Shown here: one piece after another, positions 21,711-34,900 of the stretch
Layout: every line of letters starts with the position of its first letter
How positions within the stretch are numbered: the stretch's first letter is position 1
Assembly (NCBI GenBank): GCA_946902875.1
Contig: OX336340.1
Location: 7,461,739-7,525,738, forward strand
Direction of reading: 5' to 3'
Origin: Nematopogon swammerdamellus
Lineage: Eukaryota; Arthropoda; Insecta; Lepidoptera; Adelidae
Length of the DNA stretch: 64,000 nt
Program-made: the position numbers and the translations under genes
The notes under the pieces: generated by a model
The model's input: the letters and a program-made list of their open reading frames with translations, nothing else
The model's database searches: none
What the model was told of the DNA's origin: nothing

Positions 21711-22823
21711 ACCCAGTAGCTACCTCACACAGCACAAAAGCAAAACTAACCTACGTTTCCAGCAAGCAGGTTGCCATCACGAAAAATCATCTGTCATTTG
21801 AGGAAACTCGGCTCCCATACTAATGTAATCGAACGATTGACATTTTAATTTGTATCAACAGATCTGTGTCCCTGTGGAAATATTTTTTAAAAATACATAA
21901 AAATAATGTTTCTTTAATTACCTAACGTAACACAATTTCAAATTGTTACTACAGAACAGACACAGATCTTGAGTAGAAAAGTCGATACGAATTAACATTC
22001 CAAATTGTTTACTATAACATGCCAAATTTGAAGTGATTCTTCAATTACGTTAATGGGAGCTGGCTAATAGCCAGCGAAATACATAGCCAGTGGCTATGTA
22101 TTTCGTCTGGAGTAGCTGAAGCGTACCTATAGCATGACCTTTTAAAACAGTTTTGCAACCAAAAGTAGTGTTTTTTTTTTTATTTCTGGGACCACATACT
22201 TTCCTCACGATTGTATGCTGCCTGCGTGCAAGATGTTGTTCTTAGAATTAAGAGAGAAACTACAGCACCAAAATGCGCACTGATATGGCGCATTTTGAAT
22301 AGCGAAGCGTTCGCTTGTTTTATAGTATTTGTTCAATTTTTGTTAAACCAATTTACATTACACGAATATCCAAATCTGTCAAAGAAGTAAAATTTTATCT
22401 TACATCATCTGCAATTAGTATAAACTCAAAATAATGTTTTAGAAAGCTGCAATTTCGAAACAAAGAGAGCATTTCGGAGTATTTAGGACCATTTAGTAGT
22501 ACGTTTGTGATTTTTTTTCACATATTAATTGACATAAATAAAAAAAAAATTGTCACCAACTTTTAAATATGGTCAACTTTTAGACAGGATTTTTTAATAT
22601 ATATATTCAAACCGACAAAAAACCGAAACGAAAATGTGGCAAATTTTGCAAATTGTGCCTCACGTTGTAGTACCGCAGTCTTAACGTACATGTTGGCTTT
22701 CTTTACTTGATACGTTTTGAATGACTTCAAGCTTAGGTGACGTTTTTATCGTTGGTTACTAATAAAGAAGCTTCTAGAAGAATACTAACGGTGCGGTGCG
22801 TGTGTGTGCGCGTGTGTGCGCAG
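21711..22823. other. Sequence upstream of first recognised 27 kDa-type exon
   Basis: No signal-peptide exon was found. A 31-bp palindrome at 22075-22105 (15-base arms cgaaatacatagcca) stands out. Immediately before the exon at 22824 a TG-rich tract (gtgtgtgcgcgtgtgtgcg) ends in the CAG acceptor. Confidence 0.4.
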
Positions 22824-22936
22824 GAGGCGCGGCAGGTGCTGGAGACGTGCATCAAGACCAACGTGAACATGACCGAGCTGCAGCAACAGATGGCGGCGGC
22901 GAGGCCCGAGGGGCGCCTCGATGAGGTCTTCAAGAC
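22824..22936 (+). CDS. 27 kDa-type gene, first recognised exon
   Basis: The acceptor is tgcgcag and the donor is AAGAC|gtacgt. The frame begins at GAG and gives EARQVLETCIKTNVNMTELQ through RLDEVFK, ending with two bases of a Thr codon. GC-rich codon third positions stand out against the AT-rich surroundings. The asparagine in NMT is a glycosylation candidate. Since the family starts with a signal peptide, at least one exon precedes this one. Confidence 0.75.
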
Positions 22937-25900
22937 GTACGTATACACATCGGTGAACAAAAAACCTGTCGAACACCCGAAGACAGGAAGTACAGTTTCA
23001 GATACTGAATCGGATAGGCTAGTTTTTTTTTTTATTCGGACAAAATTTTTCAATTAAAAAATCTAATTAGTATCACGACCTTTTACTTCTATGCAAAATT
23101 CTTTACTCTTAGTGGAGGATTTAGTGCGATATACCCTGCATTTTTACTTAGAAGGCTCATACTTGCAACAGTTGTTCCTTAGGTGCTCCTGAGTGGATTT
23201 CCACCGGTAGACATCGGGGGTCACCGCGGGGGTGGCGGGGGGAGGGGGTGGAAGTTTGCTTCTGCCGCGCTTCACTTTGTGCCCTATTCCTTCAAAACTA
23301 TAGGTATTAGGGCAAGTGCTATGTCATTTTCGGATAACTCAAGGACGACGGATTCATTTCTGGAAGAAACATTTTGCCTTTCTATACAAAAAAATATAAA
23401 TATTAGGCAAAACTCACAAAACGTGAAAATATTTTTTTAAATAAACGTCGTTTACTTTTGAACTACTAAAGTTAAAGATAAATAAAAAATATGGGCTAAA
23501 AGCTGCATTTACCAGGATTACAAATATATAAATTTTATTGGGATGGCGTAATAATAAGTGAGTGAAAAAAATTTCAAAACAGTGCGGTGTATTTACATTT
23601 TGAGGCGAACATCGTGCTAAGATGCGTAGTGAATTGAAAACAGTACCTAGGTGATACGTGATAATTATTATTATTATACATTTGTAAAATTATTGCTAAT
23701 TAAACATTAAATTATTCACATACACACACACCCAATCTCACATACACACACACATACCTACCTTACCCATGTTTGTGATTGCTACCTAAAGTAAATGCTT
23801 TATATTATTACCATGTCGTCATTTTAGATTTTTGGAAACTGACACGGTTGGCTACATCACCTACAACATCCGTGATGTAAGCCCATAACACCGGGTGAAC
23901 TAGGTGGTATGTCATTTTCGGATAACTCAAGGACGACGGATTCATTTCTGGAAGAAACATTTTGCCTTTCTATACAAAAAAATATAAATATTAGGCAAAA
24001 CTCACAAAACGTGAAAATATTTTTTTTAAATAAACGTCGTTTACTTTTGAACTACTAAAGTTAAAGATAAATAAAAAATATGGGCTAAAAGCTGCATTTA
24101 CCAGGATTACAAATATATAAATTTTATTGGGATGGCGTAATAATAAGTGAGTGAAAAAAATTTCAAAACAGTGCGGTGTATTTACATTTTGAGGCGAACA
24201 TCGTGCTAAGATGCGTAGTGAATTGAAAACAGTACCTAGGTGATACGTGATAATTATTATTATTATACATTTGTAAAATTATTGCTAATTAAACATTAAA
24301 TTATTCACATACACACACACCCACCCTCACATACACACACACATACCTACCTTACCCATGTTTGTGATTGCTACCTAAAGTAAATGCTTTATATTATTAC
24401 CATGTCGTCATTTTAGATTTTTGGAAACTGACACGGTTGGCTACATCACCTACAACATCCGTGATGTAAGCCCATAACACCGGGTGAACTAGGTGCCATG
24501 TCAATGCTTCCCTTCATTTCGCGCCGGCAACACTGAACTGGACGGAAAACACGAACTATTCACATAGCCGTTTCGACCGAAGTTCTATTAATTTCATAAA
24601 GTTCTATTAACAGTTTATATTAGTTATATTAGTTAAAAAAGTCGTTCCGGAAGTGACGTAGAAGTTCTGAAAAGGGGTGCCCATATGGCGAACAAAGAAG
24701 TATCCACTTAAAAAAAAATATTAGTAAATCTACATGTCATAAAAAATAACGACGTATTTTTCAATCGTCGTCATTGCCTTTTCGAGCCGCCCTTCAATCG
24801 CTGACACCAAACTCTCAGTTAAAGCGGGAAAGGCCTCCCATGCTTCAAAAGCACTTTTCTTGCCTTTTCCGCTGAAGCAAGAGACAGTGTCACACCCAGA
24901 AAACGCATGAAACAGAGGCAAGGCCCTCGCTCGCTGTGGTACTGTAAAAAAATTACATTATAATATAAAGCATCTATTGTGTCTATACTTAATATAGGTA
25001 TAGGTAATGCAAACATTTAAGTCTTTACTTATGGAAGTCGCAATATTATGGCAGCAAAGTTACTGGCGGAAAGCAGTGGTTCCGTACCGCTGAAGGCCGG
25101 GAGGACTGGAGGAAAACTGGAGAGGCGTATGTCCAGCAGTGGACGCTTACACGCTGACTGACTGACTGACTGACTGAAAGGTACTGGTGGTGTTTTCCAG
25201 TACCTATGTGCACCCACAGCTCTTCAAGCTGAGGTAATTTTTGCACCTGTGCAACTGCTAGCACTACGACATCGGTATCTACAGTACGTAGCATAATTTT
25301 TGTTAAGCCCATCATGCGAGTATCCGCCTCTTCATGATTACACGGGGCTAATCACTGTGTGTCACGGGCACGGGTGATGTTGGTGAAAATATTTGGCCCA
25401 TCCGTGATGCAAACTTCTTTCCCATTCTCAATTTCGTTTGCGTAGGATTGGCAGAGTATTGAAAGCAAGTGAAACAGTCCTTCTTTGTTTGAATTGTCCC
25501 TTAGGAAATTCCCCCAGCCTTTAGGTATTTTGGCCGTAGCAGACACCAGTGTTTTTTGTCCAGTGCCACGTTTTTCTCTGGTTATATTTTTTAGACTGTC
25601 GCTCTTATACGCTCGCTTATATACGCTCTTAAACGCGGCGGCGGCGCACGTACGGTGCGGCGCGGGGGCCGACTAGAATCATATGCACCCCGCAGCTATC
25701 CCCCGCCCGCTCGGCTCTAATGGATATAGGTAAGTAGGCATAGGTACGTACTTATTACGTACCTAGCTAATAAATAATCTACAAATTAATAGAGTAGTTA
25801 ATTAGTAATTAATAGTCGAGTCGGCGACTGTCCTCCTGTGAAACTTGGAAGCGAAACCCTACCACACACTAGCTCCGTGCGTTATGTAGGAATGCACTTA

Positions 25901-28900
25901 GATAGGAGGCAGACATTCAAAGAGCACATCAGGTGCAAAAGACAGGAACTGAACCTACGGCTCAACAAACTGCACTGGCTGATGGGCAGAGCCTCTAAAC
26001 TGAGCACATCCAACAAACTCCTCATCTACGAAGCGGTCATCAAGCCGGTGTGGACATATGGCATACAGTTGTGGGGCACTGCAGGCAACAGTAACATTGA
26101 GATCTTGCAGAGATTCCAAAACAAAGTGCTTCGAAACATATCAAACGCGCCATGGTTCTCTAAAAACGATGACATACACGAGCATCTCAAAGTGCCGAGC
26201 ATAAAAGCTGAGATCCAGTCGAATTATACCAGATACAAGACGAGGCTAAAAAATCACCCAAATATTCTGGCCACGGCACTCCTGGACCACACAGGCCTTG
26301 GAAGGCTGAAACGACACCAAGTGTTGACCCTAGATCGTCGACACTAACAACCAAAAAGGGAGAGCCGTCAATGGATGGCTCACCTCAAACGCCATACCCC
26401 AAACAACAAAAATCTGCTTATGGTAGAGTTCCGATGGCAGATGGCTAAATCAGAAAAAAATAATTATAGAACTAATATAAACTGTTAATAGAACTTTATG
26501 AAATTAATAGAACTTCGGTCGAAACGGCTATGCGAATAGTTCGTGTTTTCCGTACAGTTCAGTGTAGCCGGCGCGAAATGAAGGGAAGCAATGACATGGC
26601 ACCTAGTTCACCCGGTGTTATGGGCTGACATCACGGATGTTGTAGGTGATGTAGCCAACCGTGTCAGTTTCCATAAAACAATTACGACATGGTAATAAAT
26701 ATGAAGCATTTACTTTAGGTAGCAATCACAAACACGGGTAAGGTAGGTATGTGTGTGTGTATTTGAGGGTGTGTGTGTGTGTGTATGTGAATAATTTAAT
26801 GTTTAATTAGCAATAATTTTACAAATGTATAATAATAATAATTATCACGTATCACCTAGGTACTGTTTTCGCTATGTTAGCCTCAAAATGTAAATACACC
26901 GCACTGTTTTGAATTTTTTTTTCACTCACTTATTATTACTCCATCCCAATAAAATTTATATATTTGTAATCCTGGTAAATGCAGCTTTTAGCAAATATTT
27001 TTTATTTATCTTTATCTTTAGTAGTTCAAAAGTAAACGACGTTTATTTAAAAAAAATATTTTCACGTTTTGTGAGTTTTGCCTAATATTTATATTTTTTT
27101 GTATAGAAAGGCAAAATGTTTCTTCCAGAAATGAATCCGTCATCCTTGAGTTATCCGAAAATGATATCACACTTGCCCTAATACCTATAGTTTTGAAGGA
27201 ATAGGGTACAAAGTGAAGCGCGGCAGAAGCAAACTTCCACCCCCTCCCCCCGCCACCCCCGCGGTGACCCCCGATGTCTACCGGTGGAAATCCACTCAGG
27301 AGCACCTAAGGAACAACTGTTGCAAGTATGAGCCTTCTAAGTAAAAATGCAGGGTGTCCATACAAACTATCGCACTAAATCCCCCACTATCTAGGCGGAG
27401 GCGGCGCCGGCGCGGTGGCGCGCAACACAAAGCGCCCGCCGCGCCGCCGGTGTCATAAATTGAGGCGGCATTGAAGTGAAGACAGAGAGCGTTTTTTTAT
27501 GTCTTTAATGAAATTCTTTGTAAAATAATTTGCCGATTTGGATTATTTTTGTCTTCTGTGCTGGAAATGAAGTCGGTAAGTGCTTTGAGGTCAGTTAGTG
27601 GGCATCAAACTATTATTTTGTATACCTAATAAGTTTTACAATATTACCTAGGTAGGTACCTAGAAAACTGCTATCACGTGCTTAAGTAGTAAACGTAAAC
27701 GTAGTAGGGTTTAACTTCACCTCACTGTTATGATGGCATACAGGCATAATTTAGTTGTTTAAATACATCTTGATTCTTTAGCAATATTGAAAAAGGGCAT
27801 ATTTTCATTAGAATTTTGAAAAAAAAAACTAGCCTATCCGATTCAGTATCTGAAACTGTACTTCCTGCCTTCGGGTGTTCGACAGGTTTTTTGTTCACCG
27901 TGTATATATAAATATTTTTTTATGTAATCCGATATGAGTGGCTGAGTCGGAGGGGCCAAAGCACATGCTCCGACCAGCCAATATCACCTCCGAGAAGGTA
28001 GATGACATACCGGAGACTTCCCTGGATTGCTAGCTATACTGGACTAGAGGAGAACACAACCGAGGCTGCTATGCGGCCATCTTACATCCATTACGGTGGT
28101 ACCAACCCAGTCGGCTACAATTTGAGCCTACCACCTAGTAAGGGGCAAGGGAAGGGACCTACAGTTTTACACCGGTTCCGAACGGTGAAGCAGCAGGTGT
28201 AGGTATGCATGTAAATTTTTTCGTCAGAAAAATCTCATTGGTACACGCCGACCGGATTCGAACCTCGGACTTCTCGCATGAGAAGCCGATGCCCAAACCA
28301 CTCGGCCACCCGCCGTTAAACATATGATGTCCACGGATCGGGTCGTAGAGGCAATCTTCAAACTATATTATTAATTGTGGAACCTGACACGGTTGGCTAC
28401 ACCCGAGATGTCAGCTCCGTGTATTACATTCGGTGCAGTGTAGCCGGTACGACCCAAGGAAATCATTCTCCCGGCACCTAGTTCCGATAAGAACATGATA
28501 TGATGTACTGACATCGTGGGTCTAGAAATAGATGCTATGGGTTCAGTTATATTACAAGTTCTATATTATGTATGTGCATTGTGCGTGTATGTCTTCCTTC
28601 AATTGTGCCTAAAAGGTGTTCCAAAATAGTACTGTGTGGGGTCGGTACTTAATAAGAATAGTCCCACTGCATCTCTCCCCGTGCATGTCGTAAAAGGCGA
28701 CTAAGGCATAAGCGGCCTGCAGACACCCCGGTCGACTTGTGGCTTCCATGGAAGACATAGGCTGGCTGGGGTAGCTGGAGACTGCGGGGTTTTGCACGAA
28801 GGTCCCCAACCAAGCGGGATTAGTTTGCAGGCCTAGAGCCAACCCCAAACCAAAGCAACAACAACAACAAGGTGTTCCAAAACAGGTACTGCGACCGCAA

Positions 28901-31900
28901 GACGATTCTGCAGGATTGCCTGCGCGACTTCACCAACACACTAGTGCCGTGCCTCAAGCCGATTGAGCGGGAGAACCTGAAGGTCGTCCACAACATCACC
29001 GAGCAACTCGCCAGCTTCATCTGCCACAAGGACGGCGACAGAATCGCACGTGAGTTTATAACGACATCGCCTCGCTTCCGCCGAACCGTCACGAGTCGCT
29101 CTCAGTGCCGGCCGGAGGAATATGGCTCCGGCACCGACCGGCAACGCAGCGAACCTAGCGGAGAAAACGTTCATTTCTGTCATGTGAATGTGGCGGGAAT
29201 AACAAAAGGAAAAAGTAAAAATGAAATGAAATGAAAAAAAAAATTCAAATGAAAATGAAAATATACTTTATTGCACAAAAAGTGACAAAAGGCGGACTTA
29301 AAGCCTAAGGTATGACGCCAGTCATACCTGGGATTGTTAGTAGGGTAGATGGGTAGTGCGGAAAATTAAATGAATATAGTTAGTGTTCATTGTTGTGAAC
29401 AATCAGAAAAACATTTTCTTTAACAATGAAAGGAGTGAATGCTTACATCAAATTCTTAATAAAATTTTTTATTAATAGATTTTTGTTAATTATTTTAATT
29501 TTAATTAAGATTACGTACAATTGAGTTTTAATAAGTCTTACGTTGAACGAACACATTGAAAACTTAAAAATGTGCCGGGAGACAGAGTCGTTCCGTTTTC
29601 ACGACTGACAACACCGCGCTATATTCCCGACAATTCGGGTAAACAGAGGAATTGTTTTCTCGCGATATATGTCGTAGATTGTATAATACGACGTATATAC
29701 GATATATGCTAGATCTAGATATAAGCAGCATACGATCAAACACCACTATCAGAAAAATATTTGGACAAGATACTAAGTCGAATGAGGTGTGATTTTTTAA
29801 GCTGTGCTTACTTAATAAAATGGAAATTGGTCAACGTGGTAAAGAATTATTGCTGAACATACTTAAAAAAAAAGATTCCCATGAATCGGGTTAAAAAATA
29901 CAATGTTACATATTCGATAGATTGTGACGTAATTAGCGGAAACACGCTTGTATCACACCGATGCGTATAGATTTCAAGGACTAACCTTATCGTCAGAAGC
30001 TGAAAACAGATATATTGTGATGGTAACAGAGAATTATTCTAGATTTCTATTTGTATGCTTGCTGCTTGATTTAGAAAGAACCACGCCGCCGATTGCTTGA
30101 TGAGACATACAGAGGTCGTGTGCGTGCTCTCTGTTAGAGGAAATCACGGTGTCTCGCTATCTTTACATTCAATCTGTATCCGAATGTTTCGTCGACGAAG
30201 TTTGCTTACAATTGACCTCATCCTAATGTTAAACCCTAAATTCGCGGTTACAGTCAGGTTACGGTAGGGTAGAGGTACAAATTAGTTGTGTGCAGTGACC
30301 TGTTTTCCGGCCAATCAGTTCAGTTCAAAAATTGGGCAGAGCATTGTAATTGGCAGGTGTAAACTTATGTTTCTAAGTGGGTTCAAGAGAAGGGCAATTG
30401 CGTCCATTGCCTTGCTCTTGTTATTCCAATCGTCTGACCCTAAGTACTGATGTGTCACGATGTCAATAGGGCCTAAAATTTAGGCAGATAGGCGCTCTTA
30501 ATTGTAGACAACAATGTGACCTCGTTGATATGACTCAATCATGATCTTCATCTACCTGTTGTAAGTGTTGTAGGATAGCTTGTGTGACTCCTACAGCTGG
30601 ACATAAGAATATTCAGTCCGTTATGGCAAAACACAGTTTATCTCGAGAGGGTGTATTTTAAATGTCTGGAAAGCGACAGCTGAATCCAAGCGACCCTGTC
30701 AACATCTTCTGGAGGCATTAAAGTACGCCGCGCATCAGATATCGCGCTTTCTGCCTTCCTAGCCTCCGCTCATGCCAGTTTGGACTTCATCGGTGAAATA
30801 CTTTTTCCATCACTTGGAAGTCGCTTTGAGGTCGACTGTATGGGTGAGGCAATCGTGGGCTGGAAATCGCGATTACCGGGAGTAGATGTTCCAGTCGCCC
30901 GGAAAATCCAGGAACGATGGGTGCTCTGATAATAGACAAAATGTTTGCGAATTTATTGGAAAACAATAAAAATTCTGAAATTAACCGGTCTCAGATATTG
31001 GCAGCGTCACGACAGGAATCGGGGGCGTGGCTCAAGGCGTACCCCTCTCCACTCCTTGGCACCCTGTTAGATAAAATAACATAATTTCTATTACTCTAGA
31101 TATAATAGTATCTTAATATAATAGAATCGGTGCCAAGGTGTGCGAGCCTCATTCTGCGTATGCAGAGCCAGCATCGACTGTTTAGGACGCCACAGTCTTG
31201 CATGCTAGCGGAGCGCAGGAAGACTGACGCGCCACGCGCGCCTTAACAATATTATAAAAACATCTCTAGACTCCGCTGGTATGCGCTCCCTACTGGAGCC
31301 ACCAGGCATCTCATGCTCGGACGGTATGACGCTGGTTCCATGGACGAAAGGTAGAACCCTGGTGTGAGACGCCACATGAGTCTATACGCTGGCGCCTTGC
31401 CATGTCTCCGCTTCCTCGCGTTAAGCCAGGGCGGCCGCAGTACAAGCTGCTTAGAAAAAAAAAATGCAAACTATGAGTCCCTAAAAACCCTTTGAGAATA
31501 CCTAAAAAAAATAAGAATATTCTATAACTTGCTAGAGTTTTTCCTTTTTTCATATTTACAGAAGTACGTACGTAGTACGTACAAGGTGATAAGTAAGTAC
31601 GTACAAGGTGATCTTAAAAGTCGACATTGTCAAGTCGAAAAAGTATTTAGTAAAGTTAGTTGGTATGAAAATACTTCTCCCAGTTCTTAACTTTTAGAAA
31701 TGATTACCTACTCTACTTAATCTGTCTTAAGCATAAAGCTTGCAGCGACTGACATAATGGGAACGAAGAGCCATCAAACAACGCATAAACACGCCGAATG
31801 CTCGTCTACAAAAGTACTCAGTCTCTCTATATGTCTATGGTTTTAAGATAAGTACCCAAAAATAATGCAGATTGGTTACCTCATTGACTTTATTTTTGGT

Positions 31901-34900
31901 CAAGCCAATTTGATACAAATTTACTTCTTGCAGTGTTCATCGCGGAGAAGGGACCCGAGTGCCTGGCGGAGAAAAACGACGTCATTCGGGATTGCGTGAA
32001 GAAGTACACCGATGTCAAGGACTCCAACATCAATACCAACAATATCACCATTGAAGATGTCGCGCAGTTCAACCTAGAGTTCAATGTAAGTGTCTTCTTT
32101 TATCATTTGCTACACCCGTCATTCGAGCCCATTACACCATTCTAGTGCTTCTCTTTGGTTGTGCCGGCCACACAGAACTTTGAAGCTCCCGGACTATCCA
32201 AACTCAATTGAGTTGATTTAGTGAAATAATATGTTTTCATACTGGGGAATGATTGTTAAATACATGTTTCACGTTTAGACTGTCGGTACGAAGACATATA
32301 TAACATTCTTGGACGGGAACATTCATCCATAAATTACGCCACACGAATTTAATTATTTTTACATATTAAACAAAAACAAATAAATCTATACATATAAAAT
32401 TAATAATGCCTGCAACAGCAGTTTCATTCACATTCAGATGTCTTTGGTGATATAGCTGATTTATCTCCGTTTCCGTGTTTTGTATTTTGCTTCAAATTGG
32501 TTGTCTTTAACAGTCCAAGAAGGAAAGGAATAGAGCATCTATTCCTTTTGATTTTAAACTATAAATTTTTGATTCTTCTTCATTCTTGCTGGCTGATTTA
32601 TTTAGTTTTTTTTTATATCTCCAGACATTTTGCAACTTTCATAGCCTTTTCCAGCCTTAGATCCTCTTCTTGCAACAGTTTTTCTCGTATATATAATGTA
32701 ATACCCGGGTATATATTTAAAAAATACCTGAAACCCGGGTATGAAAAAAAAACCGGGTAAGCGAAAACCCTAGTTAGTGGTTTCTTTTGATGAAAAATAT
32801 AGACCATAGATGCCACACGATCGTTTAAATAAGTATGCCTCGACACTGGGGCAATGACCATCGTACGGAACTTGCTTCAAATGTGATGTGATGGCGCTCG
32901 GAGATCAAAAGATAGCTGTAGTAACAGCGGAGAAAATTTATCTTCAGCGTCATCATTTCCTACAGCTACATACCCGTCTGAAGTCTATTTAATCAAAACA
33001 GGTGGTGGTAAAAAGCCCACAGGCTAGATCGTCGCACACAGCAACACGCGACAACCTCACATTTTACAAACAAATTTAAACATTATAATAATAATTATAG
33101 AGTTGGTAATATTTTAAAATATTTTCGTTAGAGTTAAGTTCAGAGTTTTGATACTTTACATTTATTTATACATGTGACGTCACGAAGTTTATGAATCGCC
33201 CCCCCCCCCCCCCCCCCCCCCTGTCACGCGATGTCACACTTTCGATAGCAACAGACTAGAGTGGTAATAACATTGTAGGTTTATTTCACCTTACCACCTA
33301 GCAAAGCAAGGGACGTTGGAATTTGTATAGCAATCTTTAGCCATTTGATCAATCAATTCACTAAATTATTTTTTTTCTATTTTTGATAAAATCATTCATT
33401 ACCCAGTGCACACTGGTTATTGGTTCGCATTACATGACTTATTACTACCATATTATCCATTGGTACTTTGGAGCGGTTTATTGTCAGCCGGTCTTAATCA
33501 GCGCCAGGTCAAATGTCACGTTTAACTCATCTTCAATCAAACTTGTTTAATTATTTTCCATCTATGAATAGAATACTTCCACAGAATTCATAGGATAGGA
33601 CTGCCATCGTCCTAAATTGAATTCAATTACTTTGCCCGTACATAATGTTTATAAATGCATCCATTTTGCATCACATGCCCATTGCACAGTGTGTCAGAGC
33701 ATTAGAACTATGTCTAGTTTGTGAAGGTTGATCAGCGTTACCACTCCTGCTTTTTTGCATATATTCCAAGTAGCTATATGCAGGGAAGCCACCATGCCAG
33801 CTTGTTGACAATTTTTGAACTATAAGGCTCATAAGAGTAGGTAGGTACTATGTCTAATTTTTTAGACTGTTTTTAATGTAAATAAGTCTAGTATAATAAT
33901 ATGTAATTGATCTAACGATCAACACTAACTCATTTTTGATCTAAGTACGTCGGAGTAGGTTATATATATTGCACGGACCAGGAAAGGGCAAACCAGTAGC
34001 GGCTTCCAGAAGGTCAACTTTGTGAAACCTGGAGCCAATAAGCTGCCCAAAGATAGGACTAAACCTTCTTCAATTTTGGGAGCAGCAAAGGATTGGGAAT
34101 TGTTGTATGGACACACATGAGAAGCATTACCAAATGCCTTCGAAAATCTGTACCACAGCATTAAGACCGGATATACTCATATTCTCAAAAGCGACAAAGC
34201 ATGTAGTACTTGTTGAACTTACAGTTCCATGGGAAAGTAACATACCGAAGGACCACAACATCAAACTTAACAAGTACTGCAACTTAGCAGACCGGATTGT
34301 GAGAAACGGATTCAAGACTGATCTCTTCGCTGTGGAAGTCGGAGCAAGAGGACTACCAGCGAAGTCGCTCTACAGTCTCTTCAAGAATCTAGGGCTCCCA
34401 AGATCGACGCTAAGCTCATATATGGAGAGAGCTTCGAAAACGTCACTGGAAGCATCCTACAGAATATGGATAGGTAGAGAGGGAGGTCGAGAGCGGGACT
34501 GGTGGTTTCCCCGCGTCCTAGTCAACGCAGACTAGCTGACGAGGGCTTGAAGCGAGCCGAAACGTGAAGCATGCGCGGGAAATTTAGAGTGGCCACTCGC
34601 TAGTCCCGGCCTCGATTAATACCCTCCTCTACTGCCGATGGGCCCGAATATGTTCGGTGAAGCCATCGCAAGCTTAGATCCACACCTTCCTTCTAGCTTT
34701 TCGGTTGTGTTGACATTTGTTGCTGCGCTTGTCTTTATACATTTATTAAATATTTTGTAATTTTATTTTTGTGGCATATATTGGCTTCGACTGTTCATCT
34801 AGTTTGTGCCACTTCTGATCTTTTGAATTGTTTTTATGTCATATCCCACAAGCTTGACTTGAATAAGGATATCTCGCTCTGATTCCGTTCAAGTGAGATA

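Larger units (their letters stand above)
22942..27906. repeat. Fold-back complex in intron 1 of the 27 kDa-type gene
   Basis: Nested inverted arms flank a core of mobile-element relics. The outer pair is 22942-23032 and 27820-27906 (cgaacacccgaagacagg and its complement). The inner pair is about 23113-24640 and 26455-27390, and includes 'gtagacatcgggggtcaccg' and its complement. The left inner arm has an internal 588-bp tandem duplication; the right arm has extra GC-rich sequence (27395-27480). The complex starts only five bases after the exon donor. Confidence 0.65.

Noticed and set aside
28253..28315. tRNA gene on the minus strand
   Set aside because: Has A and B boxes but no proper anticodon stem-loop, and continues into a SINE body with a poly-A end.
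33199..33222. Assembly gap or artefact at a poly-C run
   Set aside because: Plausible but cannot be judged from sequence alone, so it is listed only as a repeat.
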